Assembly (NCBI RefSeq): GCF_014217835.1
Contig: NZ_CP055263.1
Location: 1,377,001-1,441,000 of the forward strand
Direction of reading: 5' to 3'
Length of the DNA stretch: 64,000 nt
From: Metabacillus sp. KUDC1714
GTDB taxonomy: Bacteria; Bacillota; Bacilli; Bacillales; Bacillaceae
Shown: positions 10,245 to 20,006 of the stretch, piece after piece
How the letters are laid out: each line of letters starts with the position of its first letter
Position numbering within the stretch: the stretch's first letter is position 1
The notes under the pieces: model-generated
Told to the model about the DNA's origin: nothing
What the model saw: only the letters and a program-made list of their open reading frames with translations
Database searches by the model: none
Position numbers and translations under genes: made by a program

Positions 10245-11828
10245 ATGAGAAGAGCAATGCTTATTTTCCTATTAACATTGATTATTGCAATTTCCCCATT
10301 CATATCAATTCAAACAAGTGCTGCAACACCTTCAGTTGAAAGTCAGTTAAATCAACTTAAAGGTGGTATAAGTCAGGTAATTATTGCTACAACGGATAAA
10401 ACAAGTTCTAGGAACGCAGAAGTCTCTTTCTATAATAAGAAAAACGGCAAATGGGTAAGAGTATATTCTAAAATGAGTGGTGTAGTGGGAAAAAACGGAA
10501 TAACCACAAATAAGAAGGAAGGAGACGGGAAAACGCCAAAAGGTGTCTACAATCTCTCTACTTCTTTCGGTACAGCAACAAAGCCTTCAGGTTTAAAACT
10601 GCCTTATACAAAAACCAACAAATATTATTATTGGATAGATGATGTAAAATCTAACGACTATAATAAAATGATTTATTACAAAGGAAACGCTGATAAAAGA
10701 TGGAATTCTTATGAAAAATTAACACATTCCTTGTATTCCCACGCAGTAGTCATTGATTACAATACTTCTCCTATCCTTAAAGGGAAAGGAAGTGCAATAT
10801 TTCTTCATACAAGGACTTCTAAGACGCAATATACATTAGGGTGCGTGGCAATTTATAAGGACAGCTTAGTTAAAATAATGAAACAATTAGATCCTAAATT
10901 AAACCCGCATATCATTATTAGTGAAAAAGGAAGCTTAAACAAAACGATTTCAGAGTTCACAAAGGGAATGACAGATGATAAGGAGGAAAATACAGAAAAA
11001 CAGTATAATTATTTTTCTCCAACAAAAAGCATTCCAGTTTATAAGCATATGACCGGAAATGCTACAATCGGTACTCTATATAAGGGAGAAATATTTCCAA
11101 TTATAGAAGATGAATTTATTAATTGGTATAAAGTGAAACTAGGTAGCACCTATGGGTATATCAAAAAGGCAAATACAAAAGGCGTTTCCACAATAGATCG
11201 TAATAAGTTAACTAATAGTAAAGCACTCTCAAAGTCATTTACGGCGAAAAATGTTTTATATGTAAAGGCGAATACAGAAGGAAATCAAATTACGATTGGT
11301 AAGATTCAGAAAGGAATATCATATCCTATTATTAGTGAATCTGAAAATTGGTATCAAATTGACTTTTCAGGTCGAATAGGCTATGTGTGGAAAGCAAATA
11401 CATCATTGGATGAAGGTTATTTCTCACCCAAGAATAATATAGATGTCTACAAGCATATGACCGGAAATGATACAATTGGTACCCTCTACAAGGATGAAGT
11501 ATATCCAATAATAGATGACCAATTTGTAAACTGGTATAAGGTGAAGATAGGTAATACATTGGGATATATAAAAAAGGATGAAACAAGATATCTTACAAAT
11601 GTCTCAGTGCCTTCATTAAATAATGGTTCCACAAGTAGTTCAATAAAAGTAACAGCCATATCAGATTTATATGTGAAACAAAATATTACAGGAAAACAGA
11701 TTACTTTTGGAAAGATAAATAAAGGAGTTGTTTATCCAATACTAGAAGAAACAGGAAACTGGTATAAAATTGACTTCTTAGGAAGAATAGGCTTTGTATG
11801 GAAATTTAACGCTAGCATCTTAAAATAA
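10245..11828 (+). CDS. L,D-transpeptidase-like (YkuD-fold) enzyme with four SH3-like repeats
   Basis: Probable wall cross-linking or modifying enzyme. A signal peptide covers residues 1-27 (SAATPS). The catalytic domain spans about 40-235: GKNGITTNKKEGDGKTPKG is the usual YkuD-family entry motif and H188/C200 lie in IFLHTRTSKTQYTLGCVAI. The usual SHGC is TLGC here; several members of the related COG3786-type group also have xGC with only Cys kept, so it is likely still active. The tail has four SH3-like modules in two alternating types (a PVYKHMTGNATIGTLYKGE type and a LYVKANTEGNQITIGKIQKG type), an internal duplication of a two-module unit. Confidence 0.82.
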   Translation: MRRAMLIFLLTLIIAISPFISIQTSAATPSVESQLNQLKGGISQVIIATTDKTSSRNAEVSFYNKKNGKWVRVYSKMSGVVGKNGITTNKKEGDGKTPKGVYNLSTSFGTATKPSGLKLPYTKTNKYYYWIDDVKSNDYNKMIYYKGNADKRWNSYEKLTHSLYSHAVVIDYNTSPILKGKGSAIFLHTRTSKTQYTLGCVAIYKDSLVKIMKQLDPKLNPHIIISEKGSLNKTISEFTKGMTDDKEENTEKQYNYFSPTKSIPVYKHMTGNATIGTLYKGEIFPIIEDEFINWYKVKLGSTYGYIKKANTKGVSTIDRNKLTNSKALSKSFTAKNVLYVKANTEGNQITIGKIQKGISYPIISESENWYQIDFSGRIGYVWKANTSLDEGYFSPKNNIDVYKHMTGNDTIGTLYKDEVYPIIDDQFVNWYKVKIGNTLGYIKKDETRYLTNVSVPSLNNGSTSSSIKVTAISDLYVKQNITGKQITFGKINKGVVYPILEETGNWYKIDFLGRIGFVWKFNASILK

Positions 11829-11834
11829 ATACGA

Positions 11835-11885
11835 AAACTACAAAATGCATCGAAAGATTAATTCTTTCGATGCATTTTGTAGTTT
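11835..11885. terminator. Strong bidirectional terminator
   Basis: A perfect 23-bp inverted repeat with a 5-nt loop (11835-11857 with 11863-11885) between the convergent L,D-transpeptidase and SGNH genes. Confidence 0.85.
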
Positions 11886-11904
11886 AGCATTAAAGTATCA
11901 ATAA

Positions 11905-12672
11905 TTACTTCGCAATAAAATAATTCAATAAATAATCCGCCCAAACTTCATTTCCACTTTCATTCGCTTTCGAATCCGTTAAATAATCCTTCATTTTCAC
12001 ATCATCTAAATCAGGCCAATTCTCCCAATGATTTAAATAAATCATTTCATTTTCTTCCGCATAAGCCATTAATTGTGATACCTCAATTGGATAGTAGGTT
12101 GCAGCATATAGAGGATTTGGAGGCTGAATCATAAGTGTCATATCTTTATTTGCCTCTAGCCACGAATCAACCATTTTTTGAATATTATCCAAAGTATTTT
12201 CAATTCCAATATGTCCATTATCTTTTAGCATCGATGGTTCAAATAATAGAATATCAGGGTTCAATTCGTTAATTCCCTCATAGGATTGGTCCTTTATGAC
12301 ATCACGAGTTGTTTTGTCACCTGTTGAAAGTATGGTTACTTCGAATACATTCTCACCATATGTAGTCTTTAATTCCTTGCTAAATTGTTCTGACCAAGCC
12401 CCTTTTGCATCAGAGGTTCCAAAAATCACAAGCTTTAGCTGTTTACCAGTACTTGTAGCATTACTTACTTTATCTTGGAGATTTTTAGGTAGATTACTAG
12501 AATACTTTTCAACATCTATCTCAATTTCAGGCTCTTCCTGTAAAGGTACTGACTTACTAGTGCTTGTCACTTTCTCACCCTGTGCGGAAATTTTATTATT
12601 CCAATGGAGATTACCAAAAATAATTACTGCCACGCACAAAATTAGTGTTAGAAAAACTAAAAGCTTTTTCAC
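11905..12672 (-). CDS. Membrane-anchored SGNH/GDSL-like hydrolase
   Basis: Predicted extracytoplasmic hydrolase held by one N-terminal helix (VKKLLVFLTLILCVAVIIFG). The GTG at 12672 is the start because GGGGGAT lies just upstream; a TTG five codons earlier overlaps that site. After a charged linker, the domain opens with LVIFGTSDAKG in place of the standard GDS block, has LLFEPSMLKDN in the middle and ends with DYLTDSKANESGNEVWADYL, where the DxxH-like block has Asn rather than His. The fold is likely SGNH; the weak catalytic blocks leave activity uncertain. Confidence 0.7.
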   Translation of the reverse strand: MKKLLVFLTLILCVAVIIFGNLHWNNKISAQGEKVTSTSKSVPLQEEPEIEIDVEKYSSNLPKNLQDKVSNATSTGKQLKLVIFGTSDAKGAWSEQFSKELKTTYGENVFEVTILSTGDKTTRDVIKDQSYEGINELNPDILLFEPSMLKDNGHIGIENTLDNIQKMVDSWLEANKDMTLMIQPPNPLYAATYYPIEVSQLMAYAEENEMIYLNHWENWPDLDDVKMKDYLTDSKANESGNEVWADYLLNYFIAK

Positions 12673-12758
12673 AATGCTATCCCCCAATTTTCGACATATT
12701 TCTATCTAAAATTATACACAAAAACATTGATTCTACAATAATTTCCATAATAACAAAA

Positions 12759-12891
12759 GTGCAAGCGTCTTGAACAGCACCGACAAGCATAAGATGATTT
12801 AGAATAGAAGGCGTCCTTTGCGTTCAATTCTAAATTAGCTAGACCCTAGTGGGGCTAGGCGCTGGAGCTGAATGCCTAGCGCTTAACCACA
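12759..12891. repeat. Bacillaceae imperfect-palindrome intergenic repeat (degenerate copy)
   Basis: About 130 bp with the words ACCGACAAGCATAAGA, GGGGCTAGGCGCTGGAGCT and AATGCCTAGCGC, which recur in many Bacillaceae intergenic regions. The ends are loosely complementary. A second, differently decayed member of the same group is at 28798-28944. No ORF inside. Confidence 0.6.
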
Positions 12892-12941
12892 GTACAAGAA
12901 TTTTAAATTTCCTAAATAACAAGAAATGGATTTTCTATTTT

Positions 12942-13517
12942 TCAATGATAGGAAATCATTTGTAATTTTTGAATAAGCTTTAGCTCTTCTTCATGCTTTT
13001 GTTTTTTTGATTCTCGATTAAATTGAGTTGTGCATTCATCAATAGTTATGCACATACCGCTTTTCACAAACTGATTCATTTTTGTAATCGCAGTTGGAGT
13101 AATATAGTTATGAGGAATTGGCGATGCTGCAAGCTCTTTTAAAATCGCAAATCGTTGTTGGTCAAGTTCATAGATTGAATTTGTTGAACTTGATTTTAGC
13201 TGTGGCTTTTGCTCCTTTTCCATGTCCTTTGTCATTTTTCTCACAAAAACCATATAAAAACCAATAGAAAGGATCGCTTGAGCCGCAGCAATATATGTAA
13301 TAAACTTCCTTGCATCAACGATAAATGAGCAAATTACAAAGGTTGCAGTAATACTAATGAAGATAATTGCTGCTACGTATAGAATATGACGTAATAATGG
13401 AATTGTTTTTTGCTCTTTTTGACTGTTCCTAGACTCGTAATCTTGATAGCTTTTCATCAATTTAGTTAGTTGTTCCTCTAATTGCTGTAAATGCTGTGAT
13501 AACTCTGTGCCTACCAT
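12942..13517 (-). CDS. Two-helix membrane protein with coiled-coil flanks, unknown function
   Basis: 191 residues from the ATG at 13517. The frame is open further upstream, but that part overlaps the terminator of the preceding gene. Residues 1-35 form a coiled coil (LQQLEEQLTKLMKSYQDYESR), then two hydrophobic segments near 45-67 and 78-98, then a basic soluble tail of ~95 residues (ITPTAITKMNQFVKSGMCI). It follows the LRR surface-protein gene by 144 nt. I do not recognise a family. Confidence 0.6.
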   Translation of the reverse strand: MVGTELSQHLQQLEEQLTKLMKSYQDYESRNSQKEQKTIPLLRHILYVAAIIFISITATFVICSFIVDARKFITYIAAAQAILSIGFYMVFVRKMTKDMEKEQKPQLKSSSTNSIYELDQQRFAILKELAASPIPHNYITPTAITKMNQFVKSGMCITIDECTTQFNRESKKQKHEEELKLIQKLQMISYH

Positions 13518-13623
13518 CGTTAGATTAAACTCCTTCTCTAATCTTATATAGTGACTTCTATTATTATTTCGGCATAAAATTACTTTTTTTAAGCTTTTAT
13601 AGACATAAATAAGAAAAAGACTC

Positions 13624-13656
13624 AAAAAAGAAGGAAACCACTCGGTTCCCTTCTTT
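13624..13656 (-). terminator. Terminator of the LRR surface-protein gene
   Basis: A 10-bp stem with one mismatch (GAAGGAAACC with GGTTCCCTTC) followed on the minus strand by TTTTTT, starting within 6 nt of the stop codon. Confidence 0.75.
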
Positions 13657-13661
13657 CTCAT

Positions 13662-16600
13662 TTACATATTAGTTACGCGTTTTCTTTTCTGAATAAAAAG
13701 TATTACTCCTCCTAAAGCTAGGACAATGAGTCCCACTGCTAAAAGGTTATACACTATAGTGGCTGTTTTAGGAAGCTGATTCTTATTTTCAACTTTAACA
13801 GGTTCAGTAATGATGTTGTTCGAATCTACTGGTTTTTCCCCAATAGATGAATTATTTCCATTAGCTGGATTTTCACCGTCAGGAGTTGGCTTTTGAGGAT
13901 CCACGCCCCCATCTTGACCATCACCAGGTGTTGTTACTGGATTATCGTCACTATCTTCTAACAGAAAGAGAATTGGATCTACTAGGTAATCTTCCGTTCC
14001 GTTTATTTCAAACTGGAAGGTTACTTCTTCTCCATCCGCTGTCACAAACGTTATTTCGTAATTTCCAACAGGGAGCTCCACTATATCCATTTCTTCATCT
14101 GTTGAAACGTCAATTAATCTTCCTTGTTCATCAGACCAACCAAAGTAATAAATATTCTCTGTTTCTTCATCGATTCCGTAAAGGTCAAATGTCGCATCAA
14201 CCTCAGGAAGATCGACTGTTTTGTACACATACAGACTAACATCCTTAACTGATCCTTCTACAGGTAAGGTTGTCACATCTGCAGATAAAAAGCCATAATA
14301 CTCATCTTCTTCAACATTAATCTCAATGTAATAATTAGTATTTGGTGAGAGATTCAAAAATTGATAGCTAGTTTCATTACTATCAAGCTCTACGTCCTCA
14401 ACAAGTTCTCCGTCATCTGAATATAGAGAAACGTTGTAAGTGCCTGTACCTTTTGGTAGCATTGGATCCCATGAAATTGAAATAGAGTCTTCAGTTACTT
14501 CATCGATATTTAGCTCAGGACTATTATCTACGTCAAGATTTACTTGAACGCCCCAATCCTTTAGAGCTGCAAATACTCTGGCATTATCCTTATCATTTAC
14601 ATCAAGTGTTGCAATATTGTATAACGAAACATATTCTAGGCTTGGCAATTCAAGTAAAGGTGTTAAATCTGAAATTTTCGTTTCATCTAAAATTAAATAA
14701 TATAGGTTTTCTAACTCTGCAAGGCTTGAAAGATCCTTAATTAGGTTTCCACTTACATCGAAATAATTAAGATTTTCCTTCAATCCTGATAGTGGCGATA
14801 GATCCTCTATTTTATTATTTGCAAGACTAATAAAGTTAAGTTTTCTTAATCCTGATAAAGCGGAAATATCTTGTATACTATTATTTATTAATGTCAGATC
14901 TTGCAGATTAGTCATTCCACTTAAAAAGGAGATATCAGATAGATTACTATTGACGATAGCTAAAGAACTTACCTTTTTTAAATCCTTTAAAATTGAATAA
15001 TTCTTTAAATCTGCATCTTCAATATGAACATAGCTTAGCTCTGATAAATTCTTAAGCGGTGATAAGTCTAGAGTATATGCATTTCCAAATACATAAAAAT
15101 CATATAGGTTGCTTGCAATCTCTAAGCCAGAAAGATCCTTAATATCTGACTCAATTAAAGATAACGAGGTTAGCTTCTCTAAGTCACTTACTCTTAAATC
15201 ACGATCAAGTCCAAGCTGTTCTTTAATAAGCTCTTGTAAATTGTTATCCTTAAATGGTACGGTTTCACCTGTTGGCTCAGACCATGTCATTTCAGAGATA
15301 TTCGAACTAAGAACAAGATCTCCATCACCGTTATATGCCTTAACCTCTAAGTCATACACAGTAGCTGGTTTAAGACCATCTAATTCTAAGAAGTTTTCTT
15401 CACCTGATAACTCGCTGTGAAGTTCACCATTGACGTATACCTCATACATTTTAATTTCTTGTTCACCGTAATAATCCCAATAAAGTGAAAGTGAATCTTC
15501 TGTTATTGTATTAATATAGACTTCAAGCCATTCTTCCTCTTCAGCACCTTCATAATCAACCATTACGCCATTTGCGATAAGCTCCTCAATTACTTGCTGA
15601 GCGGCTGACCCTTCTGATAAATCGAGTTGTTCTGTTCCATATAAAGTTACATATTGAAGCCGCTCAAATTTCAGCAATTCATCAATCTTTTCAATGCTTG
15701 TATAACTTAAATTAATACTCTCTAGCTTTGTCAGCTGCTGAATATCAGCGAGCGAGCTAATAGGGTTATCATCCACATCGATATATTCCAGCTGTGTTAA
15801 TTTTTCAATTCCTTTAAGATCTTTTAAATCATTTTCGTAAAGCGATAAGTAGCTAAGACCTTCAAGTGCTGGCAGTGTTTCAATGCTCTCTAAATTGTTT
15901 CCATTTAGAGAAAGATCAGTTAAGTTTTGCAAATCTGCTAAAATAGACAGATCTTTTATTCCTGTTTCACCTAAGTGTAAACTTTCTAAATTCGTTAGCC
16001 CTTTTAATGCAGTGAAAGTCACAAGCGGATTTCCATCTACATATAGATCTCTTAGGTTTTTTAATGAAGCGAGTGGTGTTAAATCAGATATTCTGTTTCC
16101 AGACAAGCTTAAGCTTCTGAGATTAGTTGCTGCTTCAATACCTGATAAATCTTTAATTCTTTTACTGTCGAGATATAGTTCTTCTAGTCCTTTTAAGTCA
16201 CTAATAAAAATATCACGTTCTAAACCAAATTCAGCTTTTATTGCTTTCTCTAGTTGTGCATCCTTAAATACAGCTTTTTCTCCTACAGGAGCTGAAAGAG
16301 TTTTAAACGTAGAAACAGCTTTTCCGATTTGCTCATCCTTGTTGTTATAAGCAAAAATCTCTACTGAGTATTCTGTATTTTGCTGAAGTGTCTCAACTGT
16401 TATTTGGTTCCCAACTTCATCAGGGTCTACCATTGTTACCTTATCAGCAACTTTTACCTCATAATAAGCTACAGATTCCTCATCATCATATTCCCAGCTA
16501 ATGATTGCTCTCTCTTCATTCGCCTTTATTGATGTGATGTACATCTTATATGAATCATCGTGGTCAATCGTTAGACCTTCGCGCTCAAGTGATTGTACCT

Positions 16601-17801
16601 CATCAATTAGAGTAAAATAAAGCTCACCGTAAATTGTTAATGTAGATAAATTGGTTAGCTGCTGCAGCGGTAATATTGTTGCAACCTCTATGTAGCTAAT
16701 ATCTAACGTTTCTAGGCTAGCAAGCGTTGCGATTGGTGCTACATTATTTACCAATGATTCTGCGAGTATAAGAGTTTTTAAGTTTGTTAATGATGTTAAA
16801 AATTCAATGTTTTCTCCTTGGAAAGAAGTAAGATCAAGGTAGTTAAGCTTTGTTAATCCTTGTAATGCAGCGGCACCCTTGATATCATTTCCTGCCAATT
16901 CAAGCTTTGTTAAATTTATCGCCTTTTCTAATCCTGTCACATCTTTAATTCCACTGTAAGATGCATCTAACGTCGTTAAGCTTTCCATATCTGATACATA
17001 AATTTCATCACGTTTCAATTGTAGAGCTGCTTTAATTTCACGCTTTAAAGCAGAATCAGGTACTGTAACAAGCTCACCTGAAGGTTCAGAAGCTGTTATA
17101 CTTACCTTTTCTTTGCTTTCGATAACACTGGTAGTATCTACACTTTCTTCTTCAGGCTTTTGTGCAGTGGTAATTTTTCCTAATGCCTCTTTCAAAATAG
17201 CACCATCACCAATTGCTCTAATGCTAACAGAATAGCTTGTCCCACTTTGAAGATCCTTTAGCTCATAAGAACCAGCTTGGTTGACTTCCTCAATAATCTT
17301 GCCGTCAACAACGACTTGATAACGATCAGCTTCTAGGAACTCTGACCATGAAACCTTGATTGAGTGGTCTGTTACACTTGTCGTGTTCATTTCGAATGGG
17401 GCTAATGCTTCCTTAACTAGTTCATAAGTAACTTCAATTGGTTGTGTTTGAAGCTTTGAATCGCCAGTTTTTTGCACAGTATATTTATACGTTTCACCTA
17501 CTACCACTTGTTGATCAACGAACTGATAGGTTCTATGGAGATTCCCATCTTGATCTTCTGATGACTCAATGACTTCTACTAAAGGCAAAGAAGTTTCTTC
17601 TGTATTTTTCAATAGAGTAAAGTTTTCTTCTGATTGATATGTAGAAATTGTACTCCATTGAAGCTTAATTCCACTCTCAATATTTTCTGCTGGTAAAATT
17701 GTCATGCTTTCATTAGCGGCAACCGCAGTTGATAAGAATGGGGTAATGAGAGTAAATAGTAATGTAACAACGAGTGATAATGAAACGAAACGTCTAGTCA
17801 A
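13662..17801 (-). CDS. LPxTG-anchored leucine-rich-repeat surface protein (internalin-like)
   Basis: Large wall-attached surface protein. A signal peptide covers residues 1-29 (STAVAAN). Fibronectin III-like domains lie near 33-110, 130-212, 410-500, 760-850 and 1110-1200; between them are three blocks of ~22-residue leucine-rich repeats (about 250-400, 510-760 and 860-1110) of the 'L..L.L..N.I.D...L..L..L' type seen in internalins. A beta-sandwich near 1215-1300, a Pro-rich linker, the sorting signal LPKTA at 1343-1347, a hydrophobic helix and the basic tail QKRKR follow. A sortase should therefore link it to the wall. Each LRR block begins with a similar 'VPFKD..L...IK..LGLDRD..VSDLE' cap, showing a module-level triplication. 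Ligand unknown. Confidence 0.93.
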   Translation of the reverse strand: MTRRFVSLSLVVTLLFTLITPFLSTAVAANESMTILPAENIESGIKLQWSTISTYQSEENFTLLKNTEETSLPLVEVIESSEDQDGNLHRTYQFVDQQVVVGETYKYTVQKTGDSKLQTQPIEVTYELVKEALAPFEMNTTSVTDHSIKVSWSEFLEADRYQVVVDGKIIEEVNQAGSYELKDLQSGTSYSVSIRAIGDGAILKEALGKITTAQKPEEESVDTTSVIESKEKVSITASEPSGELVTVPDSALKREIKAALQLKRDEIYVSDMESLTTLDASYSGIKDVTGLEKAINLTKLELAGNDIKGAAALQGLTKLNYLDLTSFQGENIEFLTSLTNLKTLILAESLVNNVAPIATLASLETLDISYIEVATILPLQQLTNLSTLTIYGELYFTLIDEVQSLEREGLTIDHDDSYKMYITSIKANEERAIISWEYDDEESVAYYEVKVADKVTMVDPDEVGNQITVETLQQNTEYSVEIFAYNNKDEQIGKAVSTFKTLSAPVGEKAVFKDAQLEKAIKAEFGLERDIFISDLKGLEELYLDSKRIKDLSGIEAATNLRSLSLSGNRISDLTPLASLKNLRDLYVDGNPLVTFTALKGLTNLESLHLGETGIKDLSILADLQNLTDLSLNGNNLESIETLPALEGLSYLSLYENDLKDLKGIEKLTQLEYIDVDDNPISSLADIQQLTKLESINLSYTSIEKIDELLKFERLQYVTLYGTEQLDLSEGSAAQQVIEELIANGVMVDYEGAEEEEWLEVYINTITEDSLSLYWDYYGEQEIKMYEVYVNGELHSELSGEENFLELDGLKPATVYDLEVKAYNGDGDLVLSSNISEMTWSEPTGETVPFKDNNLQELIKEQLGLDRDLRVSDLEKLTSLSLIESDIKDLSGLEIASNLYDFYVFGNAYTLDLSPLKNLSELSYVHIEDADLKNYSILKDLKKVSSLAIVNSNLSDISFLSGMTNLQDLTLINNSIQDISALSGLRKLNFISLANNKIEDLSPLSGLKENLNYFDVSGNLIKDLSSLAELENLYYLILDETKISDLTPLLELPSLEYVSLYNIATLDVNDKDNARVFAALKDWGVQVNLDVDNSPELNIDEVTEDSISISWDPMLPKGTGTYNVSLYSDDGELVEDVELDSNETSYQFLNLSPNTNYYIEINVEEDEYYGFLSADVTTLPVEGSVKDVSLYVYKTVDLPEVDATFDLYGIDEETENIYYFGWSDEQGRLIDVSTDEEMDIVELPVGNYEITFVTADGEEVTFQFEINGTEDYLVDPILFLLEDSDDNPVTTPGDGQDGGVDPQKPTPDGENPANGNNSSIGEKPVDSNNIITEPVKVENKNQLPKTATIVYNLLAVGLIVLALGGVILFIQKRKRVTNM

Positions 17802-17964
17802 GTTCGTCTTTCCTCCTATAACTTTCTATATATTGTCAGGATTCATTATAATTTTTATTTAAGATTCTGCATATAAGAATTATTAGACAAATTTCTACAA
17901 AATTATGAAACTTTTTTTATTACCTATCGTCTTATAACTGGAAACATTTTTTTACAAAAAAGGA

Positions 17965-17993
17965 TTGTGATAAAAGTAGGAGAGAACTATAAT
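17965..17993 (+). promoter_or_regulatory. Sigma-A promoter of the LCP gene
   Basis: TTGTGA, a 17-nt spacer and a consensus TATAAT, ending 48 nt before the LCP start codon. Confidence 0.7.
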
Positions 17994-18041
17994 CTTTATA
18001 GACTAATTAATTAAATTAAATAAAAAAAGGATGAACGATAA

Positions 18042-18989
18042 ATGCGCGAAACAAAAAAGAAAAAGAAGAAGTTACTATGGATAATGCTTAGTATTATCGG
18101 TGTGCTTGTTTTAGGTACAGGTGGTTATGCATTTTACCTTTATAAATCTGCCGCAGATACAGTTGCTAGTATTCATGAGGATATTGACAGAGAAAAGTCT
18201 GAAAAGAGAACGGAAGAAGTTGAATTTACTGAAAAAGACCCAATTTCAATTCTATTAATGGGTGTTGATGAGCGTGAAGGTGATGCAGGTCGTTCTGACT
18301 CCTTAATCTTAATGACTGTAAATCCTAATACGAATACAACGCAAATGGTAAGTATTCCGCGTGATACAAGAACTGAGATTGTTGGTAAAGGGAAACAGGA
18401 CAAAATCAACCACGCGTATGCTTTTGGTGGAACAGAAATGGCAATCAACACAGTTGAGCACTTTCTCGATGTCCCTGTTGATTACTTTGTGAAAATTAAC
18501 ATGGAGAGTTTTAAGGATACGGTTGATGCTGTGGGTGGTGTAGAAGTTAATAACACACTTGATTTCACTTACGAAGGTTACCATTTCACGAAAGGTACTA
18601 CTTCTTTAGATGGTAAAAAAGCATTAGCCTATACAAGAATGCGTTATGAAGATCCACGTGGTGACTTCGGTCGTCAAGACCGTCAGCGTCAAGTAATTGA
18701 AGCAGTTATTAAAAAAGGTGCAAATGTTTCATCAATCACAAAGTTTGGTGATATGTTCGGAGTAGTACGTGACAATGTAAAAACAAACCTAACATTTGAT
18801 GAAATGTGGGAAATTCAAGCTAACTATAAAGCGGCTAGCGCAAACCTTGAACAGTTTCAAGTAAAAGGTACAGGGGATAAAATTGACGGTATTTACTATT
18901 ATATCGTTCCAGAGGAAGAGCGTTTAGCCTTATCGAATCAGTTAAAAGAGCATTTAGAGATTACTACAAATACAGCAAGTACTAATTAA
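18042..18989 (+). CDS. tagU: LytR-CpsA-Psr (LCP) family wall-polymer ligase, TagU-like
   Basis: Membrane enzyme that transfers undecaprenyl-linked anionic polymers such as teichoic acid to peptidoglycan. A KKKKKK stretch and one N-terminal helix (LLWIMLSIIGVLVLGTGGYAF) anchor it, with the LCP domain outside. Conserved segments: ILLMGVDEREGDAGRSDSL, VSIPRDTRTEI, INHAYAFGG, VDAVGGVEV and ALAYTRMRYEDPRGDFGR, whose Arg and Asp residues bind the pyrophosphate and metal. At 315 residues it matches TagU/LytR of Bacillus. Paralogues (TagT, TagV) differ little, so the letter is tentative. Confidence 0.88.
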   Translation: MRETKKKKKKLLWIMLSIIGVLVLGTGGYAFYLYKSAADTVASIHEDIDREKSEKRTEEVEFTEKDPISILLMGVDEREGDAGRSDSLILMTVNPNTNTTQMVSIPRDTRTEIVGKGKQDKINHAYAFGGTEMAINTVEHFLDVPVDYFVKINMESFKDTVDAVGGVEVNNTLDFTYEGYHFTKGTTSLDGKKALAYTRMRYEDPRGDFGRQDRQRQVIEAVIKKGANVSSITKFGDMFGVVRDNVKTNLTFDEMWEIQANYKAASANLEQFQVKGTGDKIDGIYYYIVPEEERLALSNQLKEHLEITTNTASTN

Positions 18990-18992
18990 CAC

Positions 18993-19026
18993 AAAAATGT
19001 CAGTCCATAACGGGCTGACATTTTTT
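18993..19026. terminator. Bidirectional terminator between the LCP gene and comK
   Basis: A stem of at least 11 bp (AATGTCAGTCC with GGGCTGACATT, one G-T pair), 5-nt loop, with A- and T-runs on both sides; it serves both convergent genes. Confidence 0.8.
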
Positions 19027-19034
19027 ATACTGAT

Positions 19035-19571
19035 TTATGATGGTAATCGATCTATACCTAATAATGGATTTGATGTCCTGTCAAGATTTAATGTATTCTC
19101 CAGCTTATCATGATTGTTAATATACGTATTTAGGAGATCTGAAGCAAATGCTTTTTTCATTGTTAACACATCATAGCTAACTGAAACAACTACTTTATCA
19201 TAGTTCTCAAATACAATAATTGCTCGATCCTTATAAGGAATAATTTCTCGAATGTGATTGACTGAAATCCACATACATTCTGATTTTTCTGCTGAATGTG
19301 TCGGGAACAAACAAATCCGAAATGTTGCGGATAAACATAGTGGCAGCATTCTTTTCCCCTTTAATACGGTCCTAGCAGCTCCAAACTTTCCTTCGAGAGT
19401 GCAACCATGAAATTCACAATTGTCTTCTAATAATTGCTTAACTGACTTCAACACTCTTAGCTTGCGATATTGCTCAAGGACTATGGTGTTTTCATTTCCG
19501 CACTCATCATAAACGGAGTAGATTAATTGTGTTTCCCTTGAAATAAGATATTCATCTTTTACAACTTTCAT
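19035..19571 (-). CDS. comK: Competence transcription factor ComK
   Basis: Master activator of the late competence (DNA uptake) genes; binds as a tetramer to paired AAAA-N5-TTTT boxes. 178 residues, near the B. subtilis length. The ComK core is recognisable: CEFHGCTLEGKFGAARTVL, then ICLFPTHSAEKSECMWISVNH (B. subtilis has an IFLFPT...PQCGWISHVH equivalent), then VSYDVLTMKKAFASDLLNTYI. AGAGGTG precedes the start. ComK is normally controlled by MecA/ClpCP through its C terminus; the tail here (NPLLGIDRLPS) differs from B. subtilis. Some bacilli carry two ComK paralogues (ComK1/ComK2); which one this is cannot be decided. Confidence 0.87.
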   Translation of the reverse strand: MKVVKDEYLISRETQLIYSVYDECGNENTIVLEQYRKLRVLKSVKQLLEDNCEFHGCTLEGKFGAARTVLKGKRMLPLCLSATFRICLFPTHSAEKSECMWISVNHIREIIPYKDRAIIVFENYDKVVVSVSYDVLTMKKAFASDLLNTYINNHDKLENTLNLDRTSNPLLGIDRLPS

Positions 19572-20006
19572 CGTTGCACCTCTTTTACATTTTTATTTTT
19601 AGATTGGTGACTTATGTACTATAGATCACATTTTACTTAGAACTGATGACTTGGGATAAACACCTCCGAATAACATAGTAGATTCACGGATTTAATGTGT
19701 TTGAAAACAAAGATGTAGGAATAAAGGGGTTTGACTTAATCGAATTTAGGTTATTTATACAAATATCATTATACCTTTAGTAGTAGGTAAAAAATATTAT
19801 TTTATGGGATTTTTACCTAATTTTAACAAGTGGGATTTTAATTTTACTTTGGTGAAAATTAAATTTTCTATGAAGATAATGAAATATTCAATATATGAGG
19901 GCTCATATACTGTAATTAAGGCTGTGGTAACTTTTTATTCGGTATACGAATAAAAAGGATTGAACACCATATCCTTTAAGGATAATTGTTTGAGGAGGGA
20001 TTTATT
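19572..20006. other. Intergenic stretch upstream of comK and the two-helix protein
   Basis: AT-rich, no ORF. Shared upstream region of two divergent genes. It contains two ComK-type AT-boxes, entered separately. A TATACGAA-type hairpin-like word near 19937-19953 (TTATTCGGTATACGAATAA) is a near-perfect 19-bp palindrome ahead of the rightward gene and might be an operator. Confidence 0.45.
19791..19867. promoter_or_regulatory. Two ComK-type AT-boxes upstream of comK
   Basis: AAAA-TATTA-TTTT at 19791-19803 and AAAA-TTAAA-TTTT at 19855-19867 both match the ComK box half-unit exactly. They are 51 nt apart, longer than the classic spacings of 8, 18 or 31 nt but roughly five helical turns. They lie 220-300 nt upstream of comK. 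In an AT-rich region such matches can arise by chance. Confidence 0.3.

Noticed and set aside
13886..16350. Long open frames on the strand opposite the LRR protein gene (103-155 codons)
   Set aside because: They are antisense shadows of a strongly supported repeat protein and lack ribosome sites and protein-like composition.
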